This document shows, piece after piece, positions 50,379-58,851 of a stretch of DNA of 64,000 bases. The position numbers were made by a program, and so were the translations under genes. The notes under the pieces are model-generated. The model saw nothing but the letters and a program-made list of their open reading frames with translations, was not told where the DNA came from and searched no databases. The stretch lies in assembly GCF_900111005.1 (NCBI RefSeq), contig NZ_FOFV01000021.1, positions 102,106-166,105 on the forward strand, given 5' to 3'. Numbering within the stretch: the stretch's first letter is position 1; every line of letters starts with the position of its first letter. The DNA comes from Lentzea albida (GTDB taxonomy: Bacteria > Actinomycetota > Actinomycetes > Mycobacteriales > Pseudonocardiaceae).

Positions 50379-50825
50379 CTAAGCCGAGTTGCGCACCGCG
50401 CTGTACCCGCTGTAGAGCGCGTCCCACGCCTTCTTGCACCGCGCGTCCAGCTGCCCGTCCGGGCTCACCCCGCCCGCCGCGAACCACGGCTCGCAGGGCG
50501 CGATCTCGGCGAGCTGCCGGCGCACGTCCGTGACCGCCGCCTGACCGGCCGGCGGCAGCTTCGCGGACTGCTTCTCGACCTCGTCGATCACGCCCGTCAC
50601 GTCGGGCATGACGTGCGCGCAGTTGTCGGCCGGGGCCACGGGTTCGCCGCGCAGGCGGGCGGCGCACTCCGTGAGCAGGACGCCGATCGCGTCCAGCCTG
50701 GGCTGCAGGTCGGGCAGCGGCGAGCCCGTGGCGGACGGGGCGCCCGGGGTGATGGTGGGCAGGGACGAGGTCCCGGTGCCGCACCCGAGCAGGAGGAAGG
50801 CCAGCGCAATGGCGGAGTAGCGCAC
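50379..50825 (-). CDS. Lipoprotein, unknown function
   Basis: A 148-residue predicted lipoprotein with signal peptide and lipobox LLLGC (Cys15), Ser/Thr/Pro linker, and a helical domain with four Cys (TECAARLRG, DNCAHVM, IAPCEPW, ARCKKAW) likely in disulfides. No family recognised. Convergent with the HNH gene. Confidence 0.65.
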   Translation of the reverse strand: MRYSAIALAFLLLGCGTGTSSLPTITPGAPSATGSPLPDLQPRLDAIGVLLTECAARLRGEPVAPADNCAHVMPDVTGVIDEVEKQSAKLPPAGQAAVTDVRRQLAEIAPCEPWFAAGGVSPDGQLDARCKKAWDALYSGYSAVRNSA

Positions 50826-50848
50826 GGGCAGCAGCGTAGCGAGGCGAA

Positions 50849-50882
50849 AAGGCCGCCTGAGCTGGGGTGCTCCGGCGGCCTT
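50849..50882 (-). terminator. Terminator downstream of the SCO0930-like lipoprotein gene
   Basis: Stem AAGGCCGCC (50849-50857) / GGCGGCCTT (50874-50882) with a 16-base loop, reading on the minus strand into TTTTCGCC, a short T-run. Confidence 0.65.
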
Positions 50883-50902
50883 CGTCGTTCACCCGATCAG
50901 GT

Positions 50903-51844
50903 TCATGCCCGGATGTAGGACTTCACGCCGGCCGGGAAGCCGATCGGAGCGGCGGACGTGTCGTTGACGGGGCCGCTGACGACGGCCGACTTGCCCTTGC
51001 AGCCCGGCTCGGACCAGATCTTCACGGCGCCGTCCGGGGACAGCGACTGGAAGCCGCCGCGGAGGTCGGCGCACTTGTCGGAGACCTTGACGCCGACCGC
51101 GAAGCTGTCGCCGAAGTCCTTGAGGTTCTTCTCGCTGAAGAAGGTGACGGAGTTCGCGGGCTTGGTGCCGGGGGCCGGCTGCGCCGGGTTCGGGGCCTCG
51201 GCCTTCGGCACCGCGCGCTTGCCCTCGGGGTTGATCACGAACCACTTGCCGCCGACGTTCTGGCCGAGGATGTCACCGGCCTTCTTGTCCTTGCTGAACA
51301 GGTAGATCGGGCGACCGCCGATCGTCACCTGCAGCTGGCCGTCCTGCCGCTTGATGAAGCCGATGTTCTCCCTGCGGATGCCGGGGAAGAACAACCGCGT
51401 GCCCTTGGTCACCGTGATCGCGGGCCACGTCTTGGCGCAGTCACCGTTGCAGTTGGACACACCGCCGTTCACCGGGTCGTCGCTGAACCAGTAGACGGAG
51501 AGGCCTTTTCCGTTCACCACAGCGGGTTCGAGTCCACCGGCGTTGCCGGCGCGCAGCTCGACCCACTTCTGCTTCACCTCGGTGGGCGCGCTCTCCGGGG
51601 CGCGGTCACCGGAGTTCTGGTCCGCCTTGTTGGAGTTCGCGGTGCCGCGCAACAAGTCCACTCCGGACAGTCCATCGGTCTCGACCTCGTTCGCCGACGC
51701 GTCCTGCGCCACGTCCTGCGACTGGGCCTGGTCCGGGGAGGGAGCGGCGGAGCCGGACGTGGCGGCACCCTGGCCGCAGGCCGTCAACGCGAGGGCACCG
51801 ACCGTGAAAAGGGCAGCAACGAGCCCAACTTGATTGCGACGCAT
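50903..51844 (-). CDS. Lipoprotein with secreted-repeat (YxWF..D) domain, SCO0930-like
   Basis: A 313-residue lipoprotein: lipobox LTAC (Cys23), an acidic Ala/Ser-rich linker, two copies of the secreted-repeat motif (KGLSVYWFSDDPVNGGVSNCNGDCAKTWPAI and GRPIYLFSKDKKAGDILGQNVGGKWFVINPEG), then a C-terminal domain resembling a beta/gamma-crystallin fold (VTFFSEKNLKDFGDSFAVGV). Actinobacterial proteins of this kind are surface-anchored; the function is not established, though electron-transfer or heme roles have been suggested. ATG at 51844. Confidence 0.7.
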   Translation of the reverse strand: MRRNQVGLVAALFTVGALALTACGQGAATSGSAAPSPDQAQSQDVAQDASANEVETDGLSGVDLLRGTANSNKADQNSGDRAPESAPTEVKQKWVELRAGNAGGLEPAVVNGKGLSVYWFSDDPVNGGVSNCNGDCAKTWPAITVTKGTRLFFPGIRRENIGFIKRQDGQLQVTIGGRPIYLFSKDKKAGDILGQNVGGKWFVINPEGKRAVPKAEAPNPAQPAPGTKPANSVTFFSEKNLKDFGDSFAVGVKVSDKCADLRGGFQSLSPDGAVKIWSEPGCKGKSAVVSGPVNDTSAAPIGFPAGVKSYIRA

Positions 51845-51981
51845 TGGTTTCTTCTCATTCCTGAGTGGACTGATCAACCTGTTCACCACTGACACGTGCA
51901 CGCCCTGGGAACGGTTCAACGGGTTCGAACTTGAGACCGCGGTCACACGCCTTCGCGGGAGCAACGGGTACCGTTGACCGC

Positions 51982-53385
51982 GTGAACATCAGCCTGAGCA
52001 GCGATTTCGCGACCGCGGTCCCCGAGATGGCGGTCTCGTGGGAGGCCGTCCCGGTCGAGGAACCGGAACTCCTCGTCCTCAACGAGCCCCTGGCGAGGGA
52101 AATCGGGCTGGACCCGGCCTGGCTGGCCGCGGACGGCCTGCCCTTCCTCACCGGAAATACCGCACCCGGATTCGCCCAGGCGTACGCCGGTCACCAGTTC
52201 GGCGGCTACTCCCCCCGGCTGGGCGACGGCCGCGCGTTGCTCCTCGGCGAGCTGACCGACGCCGAGGGCCGTCTGCGGGACCTGCACCTGAAGGGCTCCG
52301 GCCGCACGCCGTTCGCCCGCGGGGGCGACGGGCTCGCCGCGGTCGGCCCGATGCTGCGCGAATACGTCGTCAGCGAGGCGATGCACGCGCTCGGCATCCC
52401 CACGACCCGCGCGCTGGCCGTCGTCTCCACCGGGCACGTCGTGCAGCGCGAGGAACCGCTGGCCGGCGCGGTGCTGGCCAGGGTCGCCGCGTCGCACCTG
52501 CGGGTCGGCAGCTTCCAGTACGCGCGCAACACCGGTGACGTGGACCTGCTGCGCCGCCTCGCCGACCACGCGATCGCCCGTCATCACCCGGGCAGCACCC
52601 CGCTGGAGCTCTTCGGGCACGTCGTGGCCGCTCAGGCGTCGCTCGTGGCGCAGTGGATGCTCGTCGGCTTCATCCACGGCGTGATGAACACCGACAACAT
52701 GACGATCTCCGGCGAGACGATCGATTACGGGCCGTGCGCGTTCATGGAGGCCTACGACCCGACGACGAAGTACAGCTCCATCGACCACCAGGGCCGGTAC
52801 GCCTACGGCAACCAGCCGATCGTCGCCGAGTGGAACCTCGCCCGGCTCGCCGAGGCGCTGCTGCCGTTGTTCGCCGAGGACCAGGACGAGGCCGTGCGAC
52901 TGGCCCTGGCGACGCTGCGGACGTTCGACTCCCGCTTCGAGGAGGCGTGGATCGGCGGCATGGCGGCGAAGCTCGGTGTGTCGGGTGACGTGAAGCCGCT
53001 GCTCAAGGACCTGCTGGCGTTGATGCAGGAGAACCACGTCGACTTCACGTCGTTCTTCCACCTGCTCGGCAAGGCGGCGCGCGGTGACGCGGAGCCCGCC
53101 CGTTCCCTGTTCCTGGACCTCGCCGCGATCGACGCCTGGATCGCGCGGTGGCGCGAGCTCGGGCCGGACGCGGATGTGATGGAGAAGGTCAATCCCGTCT
53201 ACGTCCCGCGCAACCACCTCGTAGAGGAGGCGCTGGCCGCGGGGGCCGACGGTGACATGGGCCCGTTCGAGCGACTTCTGAAAGCGGTTACCTCCCCGTT
53301 CGGCGAACGACCCGGCCTGGAATACTTCGCGGCTCCTGCGCCGCAGGACTTCAGTGCCACCTACCGGACCTACTGCGGGACTTGA
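51982..53385 (+). CDS. selO: SelO protein adenylyltransferase (YdiU/UPF0061)
   Basis: A 467-residue pseudokinase-fold enzyme that transfers AMP from ATP to Ser/Thr/Tyr of redox proteins. Signatures: AYAGHQFGGYSPRLGDGRALLLGE, Lys104 in LHLKGSGRTPFARGGDG, HGVMNTDNM (catalytic-loop Asn236/Asn239) and Asp248 in IDYGPCAF. The C-terminal CxxU/C motif of some SelO proteins is not clear; it ends TYCGT with one Cys. Overlaps trmO by one base (TGATG). GTG start. Well-conserved housekeeping-type gene. Confidence 0.93.
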   Translation: MNISLSSDFATAVPEMAVSWEAVPVEEPELLVLNEPLAREIGLDPAWLAADGLPFLTGNTAPGFAQAYAGHQFGGYSPRLGDGRALLLGELTDAEGRLRDLHLKGSGRTPFARGGDGLAAVGPMLREYVVSEAMHALGIPTTRALAVVSTGHVVQREEPLAGAVLARVAASHLRVGSFQYARNTGDVDLLRRLADHAIARHHPGSTPLELFGHVVAAQASLVAQWMLVGFIHGVMNTDNMTISGETIDYGPCAFMEAYDPTTKYSSIDHQGRYAYGNQPIVAEWNLARLAEALLPLFAEDQDEAVRLALATLRTFDSRFEEAWIGGMAAKLGVSGDVKPLLKDLLALMQENHVDFTSFFHLLGKAARGDAEPARSLFLDLAAIDAWIARWRELGPDADVMEKVNPVYVPRNHLVEEALAAGADGDMGPFERLLKAVTSPFGERPGLEYFAAPAPQDFSATYRTYCGT

Positions 53386-53780
53386 TGAAGCTGCAGCCGA
53401 TCGGCCACGTCGAATCGCCTCTCACCGACCGCTCCGCCGCGCCCAAGCAGGCCGACGAGGGCGCCCCGGAGGCCCTGCTCGTGTTCGCCCCGGAGTACGC
53501 GCGGGCGATGAGGGAACTGCGCGAGGGCCAGGACGTCCTGGTCCTCACCTGGCTCGATCGCGCCGACAGGTCGGTGCTGGCGGTGCACCCCCGCAGCGAC
53601 CCGGCGAGGCCCGAGACGGGCGTGTTCTCCACCCGGTCGCCGGACCGGCCGAACCCCATCGGCCTGCACCACGTGCGGATCACCGCGGTCGACGGCCTCA
53701 AGCTGCGGGTCGCGCACCTGGAGGCCGTCGACGGCACGCCGATCGTCGACGTGAAGCCGGTGCTGGGCGCCGAGCGCTGA
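53385..53780 (+). CDS. tsaA: TrmO/TsaA-type tRNA t6A37 methyltransferase
   Basis: A 131-residue member of the TsaA (YaeB/TrmO) family, SAM-dependent N6-methylation of t6A37 in tRNA. Seen: GHVESPLTDR at the start, DVLVLTWLDRADR, GVFSTRSPDRPNPIGLHHVRITAVDG (the family signature) and EAVDGTPIVDVKPVL. Starts inside the SelO stop codon, so it is translationally coupled. Full length for the single-domain version. Confidence 0.9.
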   Translation: MKLQPIGHVESPLTDRSAAPKQADEGAPEALLVFAPEYARAMRELREGQDVLVLTWLDRADRSVLAVHPRSDPARPETGVFSTRSPDRPNPIGLHHVRITAVDGLKLRVAHLEAVDGTPIVDVKPVLGAER

Positions 53781-53781
53781 C

Positions 53782-56376
53782 CTACTGCGGATCGCGCGGG
53801 CACCCGGCGTCCGGGGCCAGCCCCTGCGCCAGCTCCTCGCCGAACGGCAGCTCGCCGCACAACAACCTGGGCGTCGAGGTCGTGTCCGTGTTGCCCTGCA
53901 ACACGAGCACGGCCTTGTCCGCCGGCAGCCGCGTGCTCGCCCCGAACCCGATCCTGCCGGTGGCGCCCTGGATGGCGTTGTCCGGCCGGATGCTGCCGAT
54001 CCCGGCCAGCAGCCCCTCCCGCACGCGCGCGCCGGGGTCGGTCCGCCGCACCTGCCGCACCCCTTCGGCCAGCACCTGCATCGCGTCGTAGGCGGCGGCC
54101 GAACGACCGTCCCCCAGCGTCTGGCAGGTCCTGCGGAACACGTCGAGGTAGTTCTTGTAGAACGGCACCTTCGCGCAGTCGGCCCACGCGGCGGGGCTCG
54201 CGAACGACAGGTAGTCCAGGCGCACGTTGGGGAACTGGGCCATCGTGCCCTCGAGGATGAACCGCGTGGACGAGTCGCTCGCGAGCACCGGCGGTGTGGT
54301 GCCCTGGCACCTGCTGTTCATGCCGCGCAGGAACTCCGCCAGGTACTGGGCCCGGCCGGCGTAGAAGACCGCGTAACCGGGCTTGGCCTGCGCCGGGCAC
54401 GCGCCCTGCCCGAGGCTCGCGGGCGCGAGGCCCTCGTCGTCGTTCGCGACCCGGTACGACCTGTACTGGCTGACCGCGATCCCGCGCTCGGCGAACGAGA
54501 GCCGGGCGTCCTCGGCGAGGTTCTGGCTGTAGCGGTCGCCGGGGTCACCGGAGAAGAAGATCGCCACGTCCGTGACGTTCAGGCGGCTCTGCGCGTAGTA
54601 GGCGGCGACCTTCGACTCGCGCAGGTTGTTGGGCCCGATCTGGTAGTAGTACTCGTTGATCGTCGCCATGTCGTCGGCCGAGGTCAGCGTGCCGATGACG
54701 GGCAAGGCGTTGCTGCCCAGCCGTTTCACCACGGACTTGGCGGTGTCCGTGCTGATCGACAGCCCGGTCACCGCGACGACGCTGCGGTCGCGGGCCGCCA
54801 GTTCGACGATCTTGTCCGCGGCCACGTCACCGGAGGCGAGCCCGCGCCCACCGGGTCCCTCGCCGCCGTTGGCCAGCAGCACCTTCATCGGCACGTCGCT
54901 GTTCTTCTGCGCCACCCACACGCCGCGCAGCTCCTCGACCAGGGCGTGGAAGCTGTTGGCGGTGCTCGGGGTCAGCACGCTGAGGAACACGACGGTGATC
55001 GCGTCCGGCCGCAGCGCCGCCCGGCGGTTCTCCGCCACGATCCTGCTGTAGGCGTCCTCCAGGGCGGGCCGGATGTCGGCGGGCACCGAGTCGGGGACGA
55101 AGTGCCGCAACGGGTCCGCCGACACCCCGATGCACTCGTCGCCGACGCGTTCCAGCGGAGAGCGCGGGGACGGCGACCACCACTCGTCGCACCTGGCGTG
55201 GTTGAGGAACGGCACGGCGACCAGCGACCCGGCCAGCAGCAGGAGCACGAGCGGCGCCGCCGCGGCCCGGCGCAGGCGCAAGGGCGGGAACTCCGACAGC
55301 GCGCCGGTGATCCCGCGCGCGGGTTCCGACGGATCGGTGTCGAGTTCCAGCACCCATGTCCGCGAGCTCGACGACAGCTGGCCGAGCCAGTCGCCGTACT
55401 CCGCCAGCGCGTCCGCCGCGTGCGTCCCGGGCGGTCCGCCGGACTCCACGGCGACGACCACGAGCAGCGGATCCGGTCGGTTCAACGGGTTGCCGCGCCA
55501 CGACCGTCCACTCCGGACCGCGTTGCGGGCGTCGCCGATCGCACCGGTCAGCCACCGCCCCGCGCTGTCCGCGCCGTGGTCGTCCAGCAGCAGCCACGGG
55601 CACCCCGTGCGCCGCCGGCCGGTCCCCCACAGCGTCCAGCGCCGGTGCGAGCGCCGCAGGTCCTCCAGCAACGCACGGACGAGCAGGGCGTCGACCTCGT
55701 CCTGGTGCCGCACCGCCAGGCGTTCCTTCACGACGGCCCGGGCGAGCCGGTAGAACCCGCCGCGCGACCGCCCGCCCAGCCGCTGCTCGCCCACCCACGT
55801 GGCCGGGCGCCACAGCAGGGCCATCAGCGCGAGACCGATCCGCGGCACGAGCCCGATGGCCAGCCTGATCCACCAGGGGAAGTCCTGCGCGAGGTCCTGC
55901 ACACCGTCCCGGGTCACCCGCGAACGGCCCTTGAGGTGCGCGCGGAACTCGCGGGCGATCTCGCGTTCCTCGTTCTCCGGCTTGACGTCCTCGGGCAACG
56001 TCAGGTCGAGCAGCCACTCGACGAGCGCGAACCGCGGGAACCGCAGCACCGGCACGCCTCGCACCTCACTCGCGAGCTGCCCCACCACGTCGTCGAGCAG
56101 CTTGCGCCGCGACGGAGCCTCGCCGTCGGCGAGCGCGTACGGGACCCGGCGCCCCCGTGCGTTGGCAGGCCGGTTCACCAGCGCGTCCAGCGGCCGTTCC
56201 GTGCCCGGTGGCCTGCGCAACCGCACGATCGGCAGCGGCACGTCGCGCGCGGGCCAGCGCGGCCGGGTGGTCAGGTGGTCGAGTAGCCGGAGCAGCTCGA
56301 CCGCACCGCTGAACCTGAGTCCCCTCGTCTGCTCCGAACCGTCGAACCACCCCTGTGCCGCCGCTCTCCCCCGCAT
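53782..56376 (-). CDS. Membrane receptor-like protein: cytoplasmic region, TM, periplasmic-binding domain
   Basis: An 864-residue protein with unusual architecture. Residues 1-370 look cytoplasmic (basic, with LPIVRLRRPPGTERPLDALV and WLLLDDHGADSAGRWLTGAI) and contain a short hydrophobic pair near 168-190. Residues 372-391 form a strong TM (APLVLLLLAGSLVAVPFL), and about 440-860 a Leu/Ile/Val-type periplasmic binding domain (ITVVFLSVLTPSTANSF, VVAVTGLSISTDTAK, YYYQIGPNNLRESKVAAYYA, AAAYDAMQVLAEG). It therefore looks like a sensor that binds a ligand outside and signals inside, not a soluble ABC binding protein. The N-terminal domain is not recognised. No transporter genes adjoin it. Confidence 0.75.
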   Translation of the reverse strand: MRGRAAAQGWFDGSEQTRGLRFSGAVELLRLLDHLTTRPRWPARDVPLPIVRLRRPPGTERPLDALVNRPANARGRRVPYALADGEAPSRRKLLDDVVGQLASEVRGVPVLRFPRFALVEWLLDLTLPEDVKPENEEREIAREFRAHLKGRSRVTRDGVQDLAQDFPWWIRLAIGLVPRIGLALMALLWRPATWVGEQRLGGRSRGGFYRLARAVVKERLAVRHQDEVDALLVRALLEDLRRSHRRWTLWGTGRRRTGCPWLLLDDHGADSAGRWLTGAIGDARNAVRSGRSWRGNPLNRPDPLLVVVAVESGGPPGTHAADALAEYGDWLGQLSSSSRTWVLELDTDPSEPARGITGALSEFPPLRLRRAAAAPLVLLLLAGSLVAVPFLNHARCDEWWSPSPRSPLERVGDECIGVSADPLRHFVPDSVPADIRPALEDAYSRIVAENRRAALRPDAITVVFLSVLTPSTANSFHALVEELRGVWVAQKNSDVPMKVLLANGGEGPGGRGLASGDVAADKIVELAARDRSVVAVTGLSISTDTAKSVVKRLGSNALPVIGTLTSADDMATINEYYYQIGPNNLRESKVAAYYAQSRLNVTDVAIFFSGDPGDRYSQNLAEDARLSFAERGIAVSQYRSYRVANDDEGLAPASLGQGACPAQAKPGYAVFYAGRAQYLAEFLRGMNSRCQGTTPPVLASDSSTRFILEGTMAQFPNVRLDYLSFASPAAWADCAKVPFYKNYLDVFRRTCQTLGDGRSAAAYDAMQVLAEGVRQVRRTDPGARVREGLLAGIGSIRPDNAIQGATGRIGFGASTRLPADKAVLVLQGNTDTTSTPRLLCGELPFGEELAQGLAPDAGCPRDPQ

Positions 56377-56528
56377 CACGCCCCCGTTCTGCCGGACCCA
56401 AACAGGATCTGGACGGATTGTCGGGTACGGCGCTCGACGTATTAGCGGGAACGGACTTAATTCGCGGCGGCCGAGAATGCGCGCCGGAAACGTGGCGGGA
56501 GGGTTTGACCGGCGGGTACCCCGGGACC

Positions 56529-56696
56529 ATGAGCCAACCAGTACCGCCGGCGGAGCCCGTGCCGACCACTCCGGGACCGGACCAGCCGCGCCCCACAGGA
56601 CCCGACCAGCCCCAGCCGCCTGGCCCCGACCCGGACCCGCTGCGCCCGCCCGGTCCGGACCCCGACCCGCTGCCACCGGAGCCCAGGCCGCTCTGA
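56529..56696 (+). CDS. Small proline/aspartate-rich protein
   Basis: A 55-residue ORF with repeated Pro-Asp-Pro units (PGPDQPRPTGPDQPQPPGPD and onward). An ATG is present but the ribosome site is weak, so coding status is uncertain. Similar short PxPDP-type ORFs occur in actinobacteria with unknown role. Confidence 0.35.
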   Translation: MSQPVPPAEPVPTTPGPDQPRPTGPDQPQPPGPDPDPLRPPGPDPDPLPPEPRPL

Positions 56697-56838
56697 CGCG
56701 GGACCGCGCGAGCCGCTCCACCGCCCCCGCCCGCTCCACCGCGGCCAGAGCCGGACCCGGTCCGGCAGTGCCACGTTTGAACCCCGAAACCCCTGGGTAC
56801 AGACCTCGTGCCACTGCCGGACCGACTCTGGAGCGCCG

Positions 56839-57015
56839 ATGCTCAGTCGAGAGGAACACCAGCGGCTCATCGACATCGAGGGCCGCCTCCGTGTCACCGA
56901 CCCCGACCTGGCCCGCGCGCTCAGCGAGGGCCCGGCCTCACAACGGACCCTGCGTCAGCGCGCGGCGGCCGCTCTGGCGGCGGCCTTCAGGAAGCGACCG
57001 GGATCGCGCGGCTGA
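56839..57015 (+). CDS. DUF3040-like small protein
   Basis: A 58-residue ORF opening MLSREEHQRLIDIEGRLRVT, then DPDLARALSEG, which matches the start of the DUF3040 family (MLS..E...L..IE..L...DP.LA..L). Members usually have two C-terminal TM helices; here the protein ends after a basic RKRPGSRG, so it is a short soluble version or truncated. ATG start; its 3' end overlaps the convergent PLP-enzyme gene by 29 bases. Confidence 0.6.
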   Translation: MLSREEHQRLIDIEGRLRVTDPDLARALSEGPASQRTLRQRAAAALAAAFRKRPGSRG

Positions 57016-58021
57016 CCACCGCGTTCGGTGGTGCCTCCGCGCGGTTCCAGTGCATCCGCGACCACGGCAGGTCCATGTCGCCCAGCGCGCTGATCTGGCG
57101 CGGGCTCAGGTCTTCCGGTGCCGGCGCCGTGGCGTGGCGGGAGTACGCCGCGTCGACGTAGCGGTGGCCGGTGTCCGGGGCCAGCACCACCACGTGCCGG
57201 TCCGGGTCGAGGCGCTGCTCCCACCTCGCCGCCAGGTACGCGGCGCCCGCCGACAGGCCCGCGAAGATCGCGTGCTCGCGCAGCAGGGCCACGCTGCCGG
57301 ACAGGGCCGCGTCGAAGCCGAACCAGTGCACGGTGTCGTAGAGCGTGTGGTCGACGTTGCCGAACGGGATCGAGCTGCCGATGCCGGCGATGATGATCTC
57401 CGGGTCGTGCACGTGCTCGCTGCCGAACGTGACGCTGTCGAACGGCTGCACGCCCACGAGTTCGACGGAGGGTGACGTCTCGCGCAGGAACGTCGCCAGC
57501 GCGCCCGTGGACGCGCCGGTGCCCACGCCGCCGACCACGGACAACCGGGAGCAGTCGGCGTGCTCGCGGATGAGGTCCGCGATCGGCCGGTAGCCGCGGT
57601 AGTGGACGTCGTCGTGGTACTGGCGCATCCAGTGGTGGCGCGGGTGGTCGCGCAGGATCTCCCGCACCCGTGCGACGCGCCTGCTCTGGTCCAGCTTGAG
57701 GCTCGCGGACGGCGGCATGGGTTCCACCGTCGCGCCGAGGATCTCGAGCTGGGTGTGCAACGTCTTGTCCACGGTCGTGGAGGCGACGATGTGGCAGTGC
57801 AGGCCGTAGCGGTGGCAGGCCAGGGCGAGGGCGTGCGCGTAGATGCCGCTGGAGCTGTCGACCAGCGTGTCGCCGGCGGCGATGGCGCCGCGTTCGAGGA
57901 GGTGGCGGACGGCTTCGAGGGCCGAGGCGACCTTCATGGTCTCGAAGCGCAGGCAGAGGGTTCGGGAGTCGAGGCGTACCAGGGCGGGGCGGCTGAGCGC
58001 GTCAGCGATGTGGTGGTCCAC
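56987..58021 (-). CDS. PLP-dependent beta-replacement enzyme (SbnA/cysteine-synthase-like)
   Basis: A 344-residue fold-type II PLP enzyme. Candidate Schiff-base Lys30 in CLRFETMKVASALEAV, substrate-loop SSSGIYAHALALA (55-68), and the phosphate-binding GGVGTGAST (164-172). Canonical cysteine synthases have SSGNTG; here it reads SSGIYA, so the usual Asn is missing, as if the substrate differs. SbnA makes 2,3-diaminopropionate precursors for staphyloferrin B and related metallophores. In this locus it probably supplies a metal-chelating amino acid. GTG start with GAGAGAAG; 8 bases after the DUF364 gene. Confidence 0.8.
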   Translation of the reverse strand: MDHHIADALSRPALVRLDSRTLCLRFETMKVASALEAVRHLLERGAIAAGDTLVDSSSGIYAHALALACHRYGLHCHIVASTTVDKTLHTQLEILGATVEPMPPSASLKLDQSRRVARVREILRDHPRHHWMRQYHDDVHYRGYRPIADLIREHADCSRLSVVGGVGTGASTGALATFLRETSPSVELVGVQPFDSVTFGSEHVHDPEIIIAGIGSSIPFGNVDHTLYDTVHWFGFDAALSGSVALLREHAIFAGLSAGAAYLAARWEQRLDPDRHVVVLAPDTGHRYVDAAYSRHATAPAPEDLSPRQISALGDMDLPWSRMHWNRAEAPPNAVVSRAIPVAS

Positions 58022-58029
58022 GTCTTCTC

Positions 58030-58824
58030 TCAGGCTCGGTAGCGGTACAGCGCTGTCTCGTCGGCGCTGAACTGCGAGAAAGGGAACGGTTCCGCGGACA
58101 CGGCGGTGACGCCGGAACCGAGGAAGTGGCGGGCGACGGCGCTCGCGGTCTGGGCGTAGACGATCAGCGGGATCTCGCGCGAGCGGCACACCCGCAGGAT
58201 CTCGTCGAACGTGCCGTTGCCGATCGTCATGCCCGTCGCCACGACGGCGTCCGCGACGCCGAGGACGTCCCGCATGTCCGGGGTCACCGGGTCGCCCCAC
58301 TGGGTCGTGCGCAACGAGAGGTCACACGGCAGGCACTCGGCCCCGCGTTCACGGATCGCCGCCACCAGCGGGTTCACCACGCCGATCAACGCGACCTTGG
58401 CGCCCGGCTCGACGTCGAGCAGGCCGGCCACCGCGGCGTCGCGGGCGCGTGCCCGTTCCTCCGGCGTGCCGGCCGGGAGCACGACCCGCTCGGCGTCCGA
58501 GGTCCGATGTGGACGGACGCTGCCGAGGTAGGCGTCCAGTGCCGCCACGCGCACCGGCGCCGGGGCCTCGGTGAGCAGTGACGCGACGGGAGCGCCGGAG
58601 TAGTTCGCGCACACCGCCGGGTCGGCGTCGCCTTCCGCGAACGCACAGGCGCCGAACGCGCTTCCGATGCGCGCCAGCACGTACTGGTTGCGGTAGGTGG
58701 TGTCGCCACCCGCCAGCCGCGTGCCGTGGTGGACCCAGAACACGCTGGTGGCCGGTATCTCCCGCGGATCGGGACCGTGCCGCCCCTCCAGCACTTCCGC
58801 TATCAGATCATCCACAGTGGACAT
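58030..58824 (-). CDS. DUF364-like (DUF4213/DUF364) Rossmann-type protein
   Basis: A 264-residue protein in the metallophore locus. The N-terminal part has LIAEVLEGRHGPDP...GTRLAGGDTTYRNQYVLARIGSAFGACAFAE, and the C-terminal Rossmann-like part VALIGVVNPLVAAIRERGAECLPCDLSLRTTQWGDPVTPDMRDVLGVADAVVATGMTIGNGTFDEIL. The second half fits the DUF364 family, described in Pfam as a putative heavy-metal chelation domain. Two Cys (62-72 region, CLPCD) could be ligands. It sits between the importer ATPase and the PLP enzyme. The name is tentative. Confidence 0.6.
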   Translation of the reverse strand: MSTVDDLIAEVLEGRHGPDPREIPATSVFWVHHGTRLAGGDTTYRNQYVLARIGSAFGACAFAEGDADPAVCANYSGAPVASLLTEAPAPVRVAALDAYLGSVRPHRTSDAERVVLPAGTPEERARARDAAVAGLLDVEPGAKVALIGVVNPLVAAIRERGAECLPCDLSLRTTQWGDPVTPDMRDVLGVADAVVATGMTIGNGTFDEILRVCRSREIPLIVYAQTASAVARHFLGSGVTAVSAEPFPFSQFSADETALYRYRA

Positions 58825-58851
58825 GACTCCCCCTCGACTCGGCAGATCGGT

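Noticed and set aside
53385..53780. SelO-TrmO pair as part of the receptor-like gene's system
   Set aside because: They are convergent with it and are widely conserved housekeeping genes.
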